This document shows positions 25,177 through 33,729 of a stretch of DNA of 44,483 nucleotides, in pieces (position 1 is the stretch's first letter; each line of letters begins with the position of its first letter). The DNA comes from HKCCE3408 sp039191215 (GTDB lineage Bacteria > Pseudomonadota > Alphaproteobacteria > Rhodobacterales > Rhodobacteraceae): assembly GCA_039191215.1 (NCBI GenBank), contig JBCCXT010000032.1:1-44483 (forward strand). The letters run 5' to 3'. The notes beneath the pieces were generated by a model. That model did not search any database and was not told where the DNA came from. It worked only from the letters and a program-made list of their open reading frames with translations. Position numbers and translations under genes: made by a program.

Positions 25177-25946
25177 TCGTCGGTTCTGGCATCAATTTGG
25201 CGCTTGGCGGCAAGCCGATTCTGCGCGACGTCTCGCTTAGCCTGGCGCCGGGTCAGGTCGTGGCCCTTTGCGGCCCAAATGGCGCCGGAAAATCCACGCT
25301 TTTATCGTGTCTTGCCGGTGAGCACCGGGATTGTGCCGAAGCCATCCGATACTTTGACAAAACCGTTTTGCAGATGGTGGCGCATGAGCTTGCAAATCAC
25401 CGGGTCGTACTTGAACAAAACCCAAGCCTGAGCGCGGCGTTCACCCTTTGGGAGCTGATTGAGCTCGGCGCGCCGCTGGCTTTGAAGCCTGCCGACTTAG
25501 AGCGTCTGAAGCAACAGACCCTGGTTGAGTTCAACTTCGCCGGGATGGAAGACCGTTTCGTCTCAGAGCTTTCCGGCGGGCAACAACATCGCGTGCATTT
25601 TGCCCGCGTTTTGGTACAGCTGCGCGCCAATCGGCAGCTCGGGCATGAGTGTTTTCTCTTTCTCGATGAGCCGACGTCGAGCCTCGATATCGGCTACCAG
25701 ATCACGCTGTTGCGGCTGGTGCGCGCCCTGGCGGCCGATGGCGTGGGCACGTTGGTTGTCCTGCATGACCTCAACCTCGCCTCGGCGTTCACCGATCACG
25801 TGATTCTTCTGCAAGACGGGATGGCGGTGCAATCGGGGCCACCAAAAGAGGTGCTGACAGCGGCAAATCTAAGCGCGGTCTATGCCACCGACATCATCGT
25901 GGAGACCGCCAGCACCGGCCAAAACGTCATCCAACCTGTACTGTGA
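25173..25946 (+). CDS. hmuV: heme ABC transporter ATP-binding protein HmuV
   Basis: A 257-aa cytoplasmic ATPase that powers HmuU. Walker A is CGPNGAGKSTLL, the signature motif is LSGGQQHRVHFARVL, Walker B is CFLFLDEPTSSLD, and the switch His is in VVLHDLNLASAF. The GTG at 25173 overlaps the permease stop (GTGA) and is preferred over the ATG at 25146, because the domain begins at VGSGINLALGG. Nothing recognisable follows on this strand before the pseudogene area. Confidence 0.95.
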   Translation: MIVGSGINLALGGKPILRDVSLSLAPGQVVALCGPNGAGKSTLLSCLAGEHRDCAEAIRYFDKTVLQMVAHELANHRVVLEQNPSLSAAFTLWELIELGAPLALKPADLERLKQQTLVEFNFAGMEDRFVSELSGGQQHRVHFARVLVQLRANRQLGHECFLFLDEPTSSLDIGYQITLLRLVRALAADGVGTLVVLHDLNLASAFTDHVILLQDGMAVQSGPPKEVLTAANLSAVYATDIIVETASTGQNVIQPVL

Positions 25947-26122
25947 TCAAATCCGTCGCACCTTGTTGCGCAGGCTGGACGAGTGGTGCTGCGTCCCTGG
26001 ACATTCGCCGGCAGTTCGGGACCTCAAGGTGGTGGGGCGGGTGGTCTGCGTTTGACCTCCGCAAGAGGTGATCTCTGCGCAAAGGGTCGATAGCGCTAAA
26101 CCGGCAATGCAATCGGGCTCGG

Positions 26123-26542
26123 CTAATGCCAATTGAGATTCATCACCGGTAAAGCGAGGTCGGCCGTGCGTTGGCGCACGTTCTCGACGCGTGGCGCGCG
26201 GCCAGGGATTTTGTCCTCGTGGGTCTCAGCAAAGATGTAGCGGAAGCGCGCCAGCACGTCAGGCGTGTCGAGCAGCCGTTCGGACAGGTCGGCCTCAGCC
26301 CCGTCGACATCCCTTTTCAGCACACCGACCTAGCGATCAAGCCCGTTAAAATGGGCCGTGAAATCGATTTCGGCCACGTCAATCGCTACCGTCTCATACA
26401 CGTTTTCTATTTCAGCAAAGATCACGCCGCATTGCGCTTGGCGGTCACATGACGGACGCGTGCCCGCTCGCGGCTGGCAAGCAAGGCGGGTCGATGTCGG
26501 GTACGAAGAAAAATCGGGCAAAGACTTCGACAGATATTGCAA
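26123..26542 (-). pseudogene. FkbM-family methyltransferase remnant with in-frame stop
   Basis: Two frames in the same phase, separated by one TAG at 26330-26332, read through as a typical FkbM C-terminal half. The upstream part ends CGVIFAEIENVYETVAIDVA and FTAHFNGLDR. After the stop come VGVLKRDVDGAEADL and RFRYIFAETHEDKIPGRAP, the usual D-[VI]-[ED]-G-A-E and ETHE blocks. A second TAG lies further upstream near 26586, and no SAM-binding start is found. It is therefore a broken gene, reading towards hmuV. A functional role is unlikely unless the stops are sequencing errors. Confidence 0.72.
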
Positions 26543-26840
26543 ATTCCTGCCCCACGGAACTTTGCCCGATTGCGCGGTTTCGATCTATGTCGACGGCAAT
26601 GTGGAGATCACAGCGCGCGCCCCCCGCGGAAGGGCAAGCATTTTTGGCATCAGGCGCTGATGACGCACGCAGAAGGGCGCACCATTACCCATGAGATCTC
26701 GGCTTGCCGATTAGCCAGCAATCCGGGCCCATATGCCCTGGCCCGTCTTGCCAGCTACCAAGTGGACGGGTTGTCACAGACGGCCCCCGTTTTTAATGGC
26801 GGCCTGCCGTGGAAAGCGCCATGCGCGCACATCAGTTGAT
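26455..26840 (+). pseudogene. DUF616 (TOD1/MUCI70-like) glycosyltransferase remnant, frameshifted
   Basis: Two neighbouring forward frames carry successive pieces of a DUF616-like protein. The first, to about 26660, has FDRYCKFLPHGTLPDCAVSI followed by YVDGNVEI, the PH-x-F/L-P-D...S-I-Y-V-D-G-N motif. The second, about 26690-26840, has YALARLASYQVDGLSQTAPV and FNGGLPW. The family reads these in one frame, so at least one frameshift separates them and both ends are missing. It overlaps the N-terminal side of the FkbM remnant on the other strand. Recognition is by motif only. Confidence 0.5.
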
Positions 26841-27017
26841 GGCGCCGCTGCGCCCGCGTCTCGAAGGGCGCCTGCAAGTGGCTCTTTCGGCCATCCCTTC
26901 GTCGAAGAACGCGCCCTTGCAATGGCATTGGGCGCGCCGGATGCACCGCGCGGATCGCAGCATCTCGGCTCGCCGGAGACCTCATTGAGATTTGGCGGCG
27001 CTACACGGGGTGAGCGC

Positions 27018-27689
27018 TCAGTCCCGCGCGAACAGAAATGGCAAACGTTTGCGAAGACTTCGTCGGAGACGAAGGCGATGTTGCTCCAAGCGGGCGGCCT
27101 TCAAGTCTGCGCGGGTCACCACGGGGCGGCGGCCTTCGCCGGTCTTGCGCAACACAACCAAGGTACGAGCAGAATCAAATTCGTGGAAATTCGGGTTCTG
27201 TCGCAAAAAATGCGCGATGGACCAACCGACACCGGGGAAGCTCTCGCTGCGGTCGTGAAAGCAAATGAAGCCGCCGTCGCGCAACATGTCCGCCCATTGC
27301 ATGTCGACCATGACAGGTGCTGCACGATGATCGCCATCAACGAAGATGAAATCAAACACGCCGCCGGACCTGCGCTCTGCGGCGAGGAAATCCTCGCTTG
27401 TGCCGGTCCAGAACGTCACCGCGTCGGGATCGATGCCAGAGGCGGCTAGGTTGTGGCGCACTTTCGACAGCTGATCATCGAAATATGTCATCGGGTCGAT
27501 GACCACAAAGTCCGGCCGGGTGGCGGCATCGGGATATGTAAGCATCAATTCTTTAAGGGTGCCACCGGCCGCGGTACCTATTTCCAAGTGGCGACCTGGC
27601 AGGTCATGCCCGACCAGGATGCGCCGCAAAAGTGCGACCTCATCACCATGGCATTCCGATTGCAATGTCGTTGCAGACATCCGCGCCAT
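27018..27689 (-). CDS. class I SAM-dependent methyltransferase (Methyltransf_24 type)
   Basis: A 223-aa protein that appears intact, unlike its neighbours. The SAM-binding loop is HLEIGTAAGGTLKELML, and the acidic motif is VFDFIFVDGDHRAAPVMVDM, followed by GGFICFHDRSESFPGVGW. The C-terminus is very basic (LEQHRLRLRRSLRKRLPFLF), perhaps for membrane or glycan-carrier association. The ATG at 27689 has aggagagc about 9 bases upstream; the frame 13 codons longer has no support. Such enzymes often modify sugars or surface glycans. Confidence 0.85.
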   Translation of the reverse strand: MARMSATTLQSECHGDEVALLRRILVGHDLPGRHLEIGTAAGGTLKELMLTYPDAATRPDFVVIDPMTYFDDQLSKVRHNLAASGIDPDAVTFWTGTSEDFLAAERRSGGVFDFIFVDGDHRAAPVMVDMQWADMLRDGGFICFHDRSESFPGVGWSIAHFLRQNPNFHEFDSARTLVVLRKTGEGRRPVVTRADLKAARLEQHRLRLRRSLRKRLPFLFARD

Positions 27690-27959
27690 TGTGGCTCTCC
27701 TAGTCCTCTTGGTGACCCTGTCGGCCAACCGCGCCGCGATGTCTAGTCAGAATGCCACTGATCGGAATGGTTCTGCTGCCGCGCATGGTGAATTTCGGGT
27801 GCCAGCGATCCTTTGATCCAACTTGCGACGGGTTTGGCATGCCGCGCGGGGTGCAACCTGCTGCGTCGGACAAGGTGGCGGGCGGAGAAAGGGATAGAGA
27901 ATGTGCCGCCCTTTTGCTGTCTGTAGCCGATGTGTCCAAAGCACCGACGGCCAAGGCCG
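27690..27959. other. non-coding or decayed spacer
   Basis: 270 bases between the methyltransferase start and the first recognisable asparagine synthetase block. Open frames here cover both strands but none shows a family motif or ribosome binding site. Confidence 0.4.
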
Positions 27960-28266
27960 TTTGCGCTGCGCGTGACCGGATGACACCGCGCGGTCCCGAT
28001 GGCGCCGAATATAGAGGGCTGCAGGGCCCCGGTGGCGTCTTGGCGCAATTTGGACATCGAGGCCCGGCCGTCCTGGACCATTGCGCCGCCGGTGCACAGC
28101 CCATGCGCGCGGCGTCAGATCGCTCTATCTGGCACTGGCCGCCGGCCATCTCGTATTTGCCTCTGAGGCGCGCCTTACGCGACCTCGGATATGGCGAGGC
28201 GTTAGACCCCGAAGCACTCGCGCGCTACATGATGCTGGGCTACGTGCCCGCACCTCCATCCTGTTA
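27960..28266 (+). pseudogene. asparagine synthetase (glutamine-hydrolysing) remnant
   Basis: Pieces of the N-terminal glutaminase half of AsnB are scattered over two frames. RGPDGAEY and HRGPAVLDHCAAGAQPM (family: HRRLAVLDLS-AGAQPM) are in the frame that ends at 28267. RSLYLALAAGHLVFASE (family: KPLYYA-GG-LVFASE) is in another frame around 28110-28170. DPEALARYMMLGYVPAP returns to the first frame. About 70 residues expected between AGAQPM and KPLYY are missing, and the synthetase domain is absent. Internal deletion plus frameshifts make this a clear pseudogene. Confidence 0.72.
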
Positions 28267-28289
28267 ATCAAGCAAAATTAGAGGCTTGG

Positions 28290-28751
28290 GTGCAAAACGA
28301 GGCCGAAATCACAATATCCCGTGGCAGAAGTTCTTCACCGATATTAACCGCGTTTGGCTTCGGCAGCTACGCGGCTCTCGGGGCCTTTGACCATGAGAAT
28401 ATCGAGTTGTTCAAGGTCTGGTTCAACGAGACCGTGCCGGCGTTTCTTGCCGCGCGGCCGCATGCGGCTTTCTCGCTGCTGCATATCGACGGTGATCTCT
28501 ACGAGAGCACCAAGGAGGCGCTTGGCCAGACACCAAAGCGGTTTGCGCCAGGCGATGTCAGTCTGATTGATGAGGTCGTCCACCGGGATTACTCCGGTGC
28601 GACGGCTGCGTTCTGCGAAGTCTACAACCACATGTCCAACGCTTTGACATTAGACATCCGCCGGGTGCAAAGCATGCTCTGGAAATGGTCTGCCGTGAGG
28701 ACAAACTCATATGCGTTCGAATTTCGAAGGCCGTCTCGGATCTTGCGCTAG
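28290..28751 (+). pseudogene. TylF/macrocin O-methyltransferase-like C-terminal fragment
   Basis: A 153-aa open frame that contains SLLHIDGDLYESTKEAL and FAPGDVSLIDEVVHRDYSGA, the metal and substrate side of TylF-type methyltransferases. The N-terminal SAM-binding loop is missing, and the first 40 residues do not fit the family. The TTG-type start has no ribosome binding site. It is probably the tail of a broken gene following the asparagine synthetase remnant. The last residues (after TLDIRR) are also unlike the family, so the 3' end may be altered. Confidence 0.62.
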
Positions 28752-29097
28752 ACGCCGTAATGACCCGGTCGTGTGTCATCGCTTGCACCCAGGAGGACCG
28801 CCATTTCGTACAAGCTTGCAAGACGTTTTTGCGCGATCACCGAAAGCCACTGATGGCTGTGCATCGTGATGTTTCGCGCACCTTGGACCTGCCGAACCAC
28901 CAAACCCGTCGATCAACCATGCCCTTTTATTTTACAAATCGGGCCCAGTTCCGGCAACGCGCTGCCATCAGGACCGGCCTTATTGGTTCGGCATCGAATG
29001 GCATTGTTCCATATTCACAATCTGGGTCGCGCCGGGCGATGTGACCGAGACCATGGGACCGCCGACGCGCCGCGCCGCCCTTACTTACCGCCTCAGC
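28752..29097. other. 346-base stretch with no recognisable gene
   Basis: Lies between the TylF-like fragment and the homocysteine methyltransferase. A forward frame is open across much of it (for example CVIACTQEDRHFVQACKTFL), which could be another glycosyltransferase remnant, but I cannot name a family. Confidence 0.35.
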
Positions 29098-30105
29098 TCA
29101 GGCCCGGCGTCGGGTGCGGCGGCGCTGCGGAGCAGCCTCACCGGTCCCGTCATGATCGGAGGAAAACCCGCCAAGCTCCGCCGCAATCATCGCCAAGCTC
29201 GGCGTGTCAGCCTTGGGTGCGGCCTCAAGGGCCGCGCGCATCTCAACCAGATGGGCCGCTTGCGTCCCGCAGCAGCCGCCAATGATACGTGCGCCCGCAT
29301 CACGCGCCAAAACAGCGTAGCGGCCCATCAATTCCGGCGTGCCGTCATAATGGATATGCCCGTCGACATATTTCGGAATACCGGCATTGCCTTTTGCAAT
29401 GATCGGCGCTCTTGGGGCGGTTGCCGAAAAGCCCAGCACGGTGCGCAACAGATCGGACGCACCGACCCCGCAATTTGCGCCAAAGGCCAGGGGTTTGTGG
29501 TCAAGCCGGTCAACCAGTGCGGCCATCGCCGTTGAGGTCAGGCCCATCATCGTGCGCCCGGCCGTGTCAAAGCTCATCGTGCCGCACCATGGCATGCCGG
29601 CTTGTGCGGCCGCCTCAGACGCGGCGCGGTATTCTTCGGCGGCGCTGATCGTCTCGACCCAGAGCACATCGGCGCCGCCGGCCTTCAAACCTTCGGCCTG
29701 TTCATGGAACATCTCGACCGCTTCGGCATGGCTCAGACTGCCCATCGGCGCCATGATCTCGCCGGTCGGCCCGATGGACCCGGCCACAACAACCGGGCGT
29801 CCGGCCCGATCTGCGACCTCCCGACCGATCTCTGCTGCAGCTTTGTTGAGCTCAAAAACACGCGCCTGCGCATCATGCAGCTTCAGCCGTGCCGCGGTGC
29901 CGCCGAAAGAGTTCGTCAAAAATAAGTCGACCCCGGCATCGACCGCGCCCTGATAAAGCGCTGTGATCCGCTCAGGATGGTCGGTGTTCCACAATTCCGG
30001 CGCATCACCCGATTGCAGACCCATGTTAAATAGTGTCGTGCCGGTCGCCCCATCGGCCAAAAGCCAGTCGCGGGTCGACAGAAGGGCAGACAGGGCATCG
30101 GGCAT
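29098..30105 (-). CDS. bmt: betaine/homocysteine S-methyltransferase family protein
   Basis: A 335-aa zinc-dependent methyltransferase that would remethylate homocysteine to methionine, probably from betaine or a related methyl donor. The start LLADGATGTTLFNMGL is the family N-terminus. The zinc cysteines are in LAFGANCGVGASDLLR and IIGGCCGTQAAHL. ATG at 30105 is preferred; a GTG lies one codon upstream and no strong ribosome binding site is seen. The C-terminus is basic (PQRRRTRRRA). It is followed by the pseudogene area and preceded by the ATPase inhibitor gene on the same strand. Confidence 0.9.
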   Translation of the reverse strand: MPDALSALLSTRDWLLADGATGTTLFNMGLQSGDAPELWNTDHPERITALYQGAVDAGVDLFLTNSFGGTAARLKLHDAQARVFELNKAAAEIGREVADRAGRPVVVAGSIGPTGEIMAPMGSLSHAEAVEMFHEQAEGLKAGGADVLWVETISAAEEYRAASEAAAQAGMPWCGTMSFDTAGRTMMGLTSTAMAALVDRLDHKPLAFGANCGVGASDLLRTVLGFSATAPRAPIIAKGNAGIPKYVDGHIHYDGTPELMGRYAVLARDAGARIIGGCCGTQAAHLVEMRAALEAAPKADTPSLAMIAAELGGFSSDHDGTGEAAPQRRRTRRRA

Positions 30106-30206
30106 CACAAAACCGCACAGATAAGGGATGACCCGGCCTGCCTCAGGCGGCGTGAAAACGCAATCTCATCTCATGCATGATCATCATGAGCGCGCTTTGT
30201 ACGCGG

Positions 30207-30521
30207 TTAGGATTCGTCCATGATCTGCGCTTTGGCTTGGCCCAAAAGCTCGGCATATTTGGCCCGCACATCTGCCTCGGGCGCGGCGCCGCCAAGGTCG
30301 GCCAGCACTTTGCGCATGACATCCTCGTGGCCCGGCTCCTCGAAATCGGCGCGAACGACCTCTTTGGCGTAATTCTCGGCCGCGTCGCCCGTTTTTCCGA
30401 GCAATTCTGCAACCCACAGGCCCATCAGCTTGTTGCGCCGCGCCTCTGCTTTGAATTGCATTTCGGCATCATGGGCGAACTTGTTTTCAAACGCGCTCTC
30501 GCGCTCGTCGAAGCTGGACAT
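30207..30521 (-). CDS. DUF1476 protein, F1Fo-ATPase inhibitor subunit zeta
   Basis: A 104-aa helical protein of the alphaproteobacterial zeta family, which blocks ATP hydrolysis by F1-ATPase. The family blocks are SSFDERESAFENKFAHDAEM at the N-terminus (the inhibitory segment), then RRNKLMGLWVAELLGKTG and ENYAKEVVRADFEEPGHEDV. The ATG at 30521 has aaggagg 6 bases upstream, so the longer frame back to 30584 is rejected. It is divergent from purC. Confidence 0.93.
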   Translation of the reverse strand: MSSFDERESAFENKFAHDAEMQFKAEARRNKLMGLWVAELLGKTGDAAENYAKEVVRADFEEPGHEDVMRKVLADLGGAAPEADVRAKYAELLGQAKAQIMDES

Positions 30522-30741
30522 TGGGCCTCCTTGGGCAGGCAGCTGGCATCGCACTTGCATAAAACGCCGATCCGGGCAGGGCAATAGCCAGCCGATGCGC
30601 CGAGCCGCCGCGCCAGCCGTCGCCGCAACGGCGGCGCGACACAGGCGAATGTGCCCGACCGGCTTCTTGCGGGGCCAGGCGGATTGGCCTATAGCGCCTT
30701 GGTGGTGCAGGGCTTAGCATCACCTGTGACAGGGACCCCTG

Positions 30742-31503
30742 ATGGCGCGACGCAAGAAGGTCTACGAAGGCAAGGCCAAAATTCTTTATGAGGGGCCAGA
30801 GCCCGGCACACTTGTGCAGTATTTCAAAGACGATGCCACTGCTTTTAATGCCGAAAAGATGGCCACAATCGACGGCAAAGGCGTGCTGAATAACCGCCTA
30901 TCAGAGTTCTTTATGACTGGTCTTGGCAATATCGGCGTGCCAACGCATTTCATCCGCCGGATCAATATGCGCGAGCAGTTGATCCGCGCCGTTGAGATCA
31001 TTCCGCTTGAAGTGGTCGTGCGCAATGTCGCTGCCGGTTCAATCTCTACCCGGCTGGGCATCGAAGAGGGCACCGCATTGCCGCGTCCGATCGTGGAGTT
31101 CTACTTCAAAAACGATGATCTGGGCGATCCGATTGTGTCGGAGGAACATATCATTGCCTTTGGTTGGGCAAGCCAGCAGGATCTCGATGACATGGTGGCG
31201 CTGGCCCTGCGGGTGAACGACTTTTTGTCCGGTTTGATGCTTGGGGTCAGCATCAAGCTGGTTGATTTCAAGATTGAGATCGGCCGCATCTGGGACGGCG
31301 ATTTCATGCGTCTGATTGTGGCCGATGAGATCAGCCCCGATAGCTGTCGGCTGTGGGATGTGAAATCCGGCCGCAAGCTTGACAAGGACGTGTTTCGCCG
31401 CGATTTGGGCGATCTGGCGGATGCCTACACGGAAGTGGCGCAGCGCTTGGGCGTGATGCCTGCAGGGCCGCAAGGTGCCGCCAAACCGACGCTGATTAAC
31501 TGA
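30742..31503 (+). CDS. purC: phosphoribosylaminoimidazole-succinocarboxamide synthase PurC
   Basis: Joins aspartate to CAIR with ATP to form SAICAR in purine synthesis. The 253-aa length and the blocks KKVYEGKAKILYEGPEPGTL, VVVRNVAAGSISTRLGIEEG and VADEISPDSCRLWDVKSGRK are typical. It ends RLGVMPAGPQGAAKPTLIN. The ATG at 30742 follows agggacccctg. purS starts 9 bases after the stop. Confidence 0.97.
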   Translation: MARRKKVYEGKAKILYEGPEPGTLVQYFKDDATAFNAEKMATIDGKGVLNNRLSEFFMTGLGNIGVPTHFIRRINMREQLIRAVEIIPLEVVVRNVAAGSISTRLGIEEGTALPRPIVEFYFKNDDLGDPIVSEEHIIAFGWASQQDLDDMVALALRVNDFLSGLMLGVSIKLVDFKIEIGRIWDGDFMRLIVADEISPDSCRLWDVKSGRKLDKDVFRRDLGDLADAYTEVAQRLGVMPAGPQGAAKPTLIN

Positions 31504-31512
31504 GGTTTTAGG

Positions 31513-31743
31513 ATGCGCGCGACGGTCACGGTGATGCTGAAAGACGGCGTTCTTGACCCCAAAGGGGAGGCCGTTCGGGTGGCTTTGTCGGCGATGGGGT
31601 TTGCTGGCGTTGAAAGCGTGCGTCAGGGCAAGGTGATCGAGCTTGATCTGGCGCCTGATGCAACCGAGGCGCAGGTTACTGAGATGTGCGAAAAGCTGCT
31701 GGCCAATACTGTGATCGAAAGCTACCGCGTGGATATGGGCTGA
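31513..31743 (+). CDS. purS: phosphoribosylformylglycinamidine synthase subunit PurS
   Basis: A 76-aa subunit that links PurQ and PurL in the three-part FGAM synthase. Blocks VMLKDGVLDPKGEAVRVALS and MCEKLLANTVIESYRVDMG match the family from end to end. gaggttttagg lies before the ATG. It is co-transcribed with purC. purQ follows on the same strand, but only after an unrelated dehydrogenase gene; purL is not in the window. Confidence 0.96.
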   Translation: MRATVTVMLKDGVLDPKGEAVRVALSAMGFAGVESVRQGKVIELDLAPDATEAQVTEMCEKLLANTVIESYRVDMG

Positions 31744-31898
31744 GCTCTGTCATCCGGCTTCGCCGGGCCACACGCCGCATAATTTGTGGTAACGTCGTCG
31801 CGCAATACGCTGTAATAAAATAATATTCCATTTCGCTGGCATCGCGTCCGTAAATCGGGCAGCGTCCGGATAGGGTGTTTCTGTGGAAGGATCGTGGG

Positions 31899-32936
31899 AT
31901 GCGCGCAGCAGTTGTTCGTGAGTTTGACGCGCCATTGGCCATTGAGACGGTGCCCGATCCCGCCTGTCCGGCTGATGGGGTTGTGCTCGAGGTTGGCGCC
32001 TGTGGTGTGTGCCGGTCGGATTGGCATGGCTGGCGCGGCGAACACCCAAGGGTCAAGCCGGGCTCGATCATGGGTCATGAATATTGCGGCACGGTTGTTG
32101 CCGCCGGGCCGGGTGCGCAATTTGAGATGGGCGAGCAACTGATCGCCCCCTTCATTTTGGGCTGCGGGTCTTGCGCGCAATGCCGCCGGGGCGTGTCGAA
32201 TACCTGCCTCGATCAGATCATCCCCGGCTTCACCGATCCCGGCGCCTATGCCCAGTTTGTCGCCGTGCCGCGCGATCATAACCTGGTGCGCCTGCCAGAG
32301 ACTTTGACGCCCGCGCTGGCTGCCGGGCTGGGCTGCCGGGTGACAACGGCCTGGCATGCGCTGACCGACCGCGCGGCCGTTGAGCCGGGCGATTGGGTTG
32401 CCATTCACGGCACGGGTGGCATCGGCCAGGCGGCAGCACTTTTGGCCCAAGCACTCGGCGCGCAGGTTGTCGTTGTTGATATCGTTGAGGAAAAGCTCGA
32501 CCTGGCCAAAGAACTTGGCGCCGATGCGGCCATCAATGCGCGCGATGGCTCTGTGGCCCAGGCAATCCGCGAGATTACCGGCGGCGGCGCCCAGGTCTCG
32601 ATCGAAGCGCTCGGCCTGGTTGAAACGGTCAACGCCTCTCTTGAATGCCTCGCACCGCTTGGCCGGCATGTACAGATCGGCATGCCGGTGGGCCATACCG
32701 CGCGCATGGAGATCAATATGAGCGCGGTGTATCTGGGCAATCTTGCGCTTTACGGCACACGCGGCATGCCGGCCTGGAAATACCCCTCGCTTCTGTCACT
32801 GATCGAGCGTGGCGTTGTCGATCTGTCGCCGCTGGTGGCGCGCGAAGTTGGACTGAGCGATGCCAGTGCGGAGCTTGCGGCGATGAACGGCCCCACAATG
32901 CCCGGCACCGCCGTTATCACGGATTTCATGGCATAG
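31899..32936 (+). CDS. zinc-dependent alcohol dehydrogenase (MDR family)
   Basis: A 345-aa medium-chain dehydrogenase with zinc. Catalytic zinc ligands are in ACGVCRSDWHGW and IMGHEYCGTV. Structural zinc cysteines are in GCGSCAQCRRGVSNTC, so both sites are complete. The NAD(P) fold reads HGTGGIGQAAALLAQALGA, then VVVDIVEEKLDLAKELGADA. The ATG at 31899 has ggaagga 9 bases upstream. It stands between purS and purQ with its own 155-base upstream spacer, AT-rich around 31808-31830, and so may have a separate promoter. The substrate is unknown. Confidence 0.9.
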   Translation: MRAAVVREFDAPLAIETVPDPACPADGVVLEVGACGVCRSDWHGWRGEHPRVKPGSIMGHEYCGTVVAAGPGAQFEMGEQLIAPFILGCGSCAQCRRGVSNTCLDQIIPGFTDPGAYAQFVAVPRDHNLVRLPETLTPALAAGLGCRVTTAWHALTDRAAVEPGDWVAIHGTGGIGQAAALLAQALGAQVVVVDIVEEKLDLAKELGADAAINARDGSVAQAIREITGGGAQVSIEALGLVETVNASLECLAPLGRHVQIGMPVGHTARMEINMSAVYLGNLALYGTRGMPAWKYPSLLSLIERGVVDLSPLVAREVGLSDASAELAAMNGPTMPGTAVITDFMA

Positions 32937-32997
32937 ATTGTCGGAACGCGGCGTCTCGGCCCTGGCGCTGGCGGCGGAAATGCGGCATGAGACGGGC

Positions 32998-33666
32998 ATG
33001 AAAGCAGCCGTGCTTGTCTTCCCCGGATCAAACTGCGACCGCGATCTTGCCGTGGGGTTTCGTGCTGCCGGCTATGACGTAACCATGGTTTGGCACAAAG
33101 AGACAGAGCTGCCGCAGGGCACCGATCTGGTCGGTGTGCCGGGCGGCTTTTCATACGGGGACTACCTGCGCTGCGGCGCCATCGCCGCGCAGTCGCCGAT
33201 CGCGGGCGCATTGCGCGCGCATGCCGAGGCTGGCGGTTATGTCCTGGGCGTCTGCAACGGCTTTCAGATCCTGACCGAAACGCGGCTTCTGCCCGGCGCA
33301 TTGCTGCAAAACGCGGATGTGAAATACATCTGCCGCACGGTGCGCTTACGCGTTGCCAGCGACGAAAGCGCCTATACAAGCGGCTATGAAACGGGCCAGG
33401 AAATTGCGCTGCCCATCGCCCATCACGAGGGCAATTATTCAGCCGATCCCGCAACGCTGGACCAGCTCGAATCCGAGGATCGGGTGGCGTTTCGTTATCT
33501 CGACAACCCCAACGGCGCGGCCCGCGATATCGCTGGCATCCTGTCGCCCAACCGACGGGTGCTGGGCATGATGCCCCACCCCGAACGCGCCATTGATGCG
33601 CAGCATGGCGGTACCGATGGGCTGGGTCTTTTCGCGGCACTTAGCAAGGTGATGCAATCGGCGTGA
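32998..33666 (+). CDS. purQ: phosphoribosylformylglycinamidine synthase subunit PurQ
   Basis: A 222-aa class I glutamine amidotransferase that supplies ammonia to PurL. The nucleophile Cys86 is in YVLGVCNGFQILTE, and the His/Glu of the triad are in MMPHPERAIDAQHGG. N-terminal blocks are AAVLVFPGSNCDRDL and VGVPGGFSYGDYLRCGA. The ATG at 32998 starts the family sequence; the open frame begins 20 codons earlier with no support, and gagacggg serves as ribosome binding site. Confidence 0.96.
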   Translation: MKAAVLVFPGSNCDRDLAVGFRAAGYDVTMVWHKETELPQGTDLVGVPGGFSYGDYLRCGAIAAQSPIAGALRAHAEAGGYVLGVCNGFQILTETRLLPGALLQNADVKYICRTVRLRVASDESAYTSGYETGQEIALPIAHHEGNYSADPATLDQLESEDRVAFRYLDNPNGAARDIAGILSPNRRVLGMMPHPERAIDAQHGGTDGLGLFAALSKVMQSA

Positions 33667-33729
33667 GGCCGCTGACGCCGTGCCGCCTCTCTTGCCGCCC
33701 CAAAGGGGGTGAATTACGATCCAGCCAGA

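Noticed and set aside
27752..28267. A 171-aa intact protein from 27752
   Set aside because: Only its second half matches asparagine synthetase, and conserved blocks switch frame, so it is a pseudogene and not a real short protein.
31752..31764. CCGGC-TTC-GCCGG hairpin after purS as a terminator
   Set aside because: Only 5 bp with no T-run, and such short GC hairpins are frequent in this DNA.
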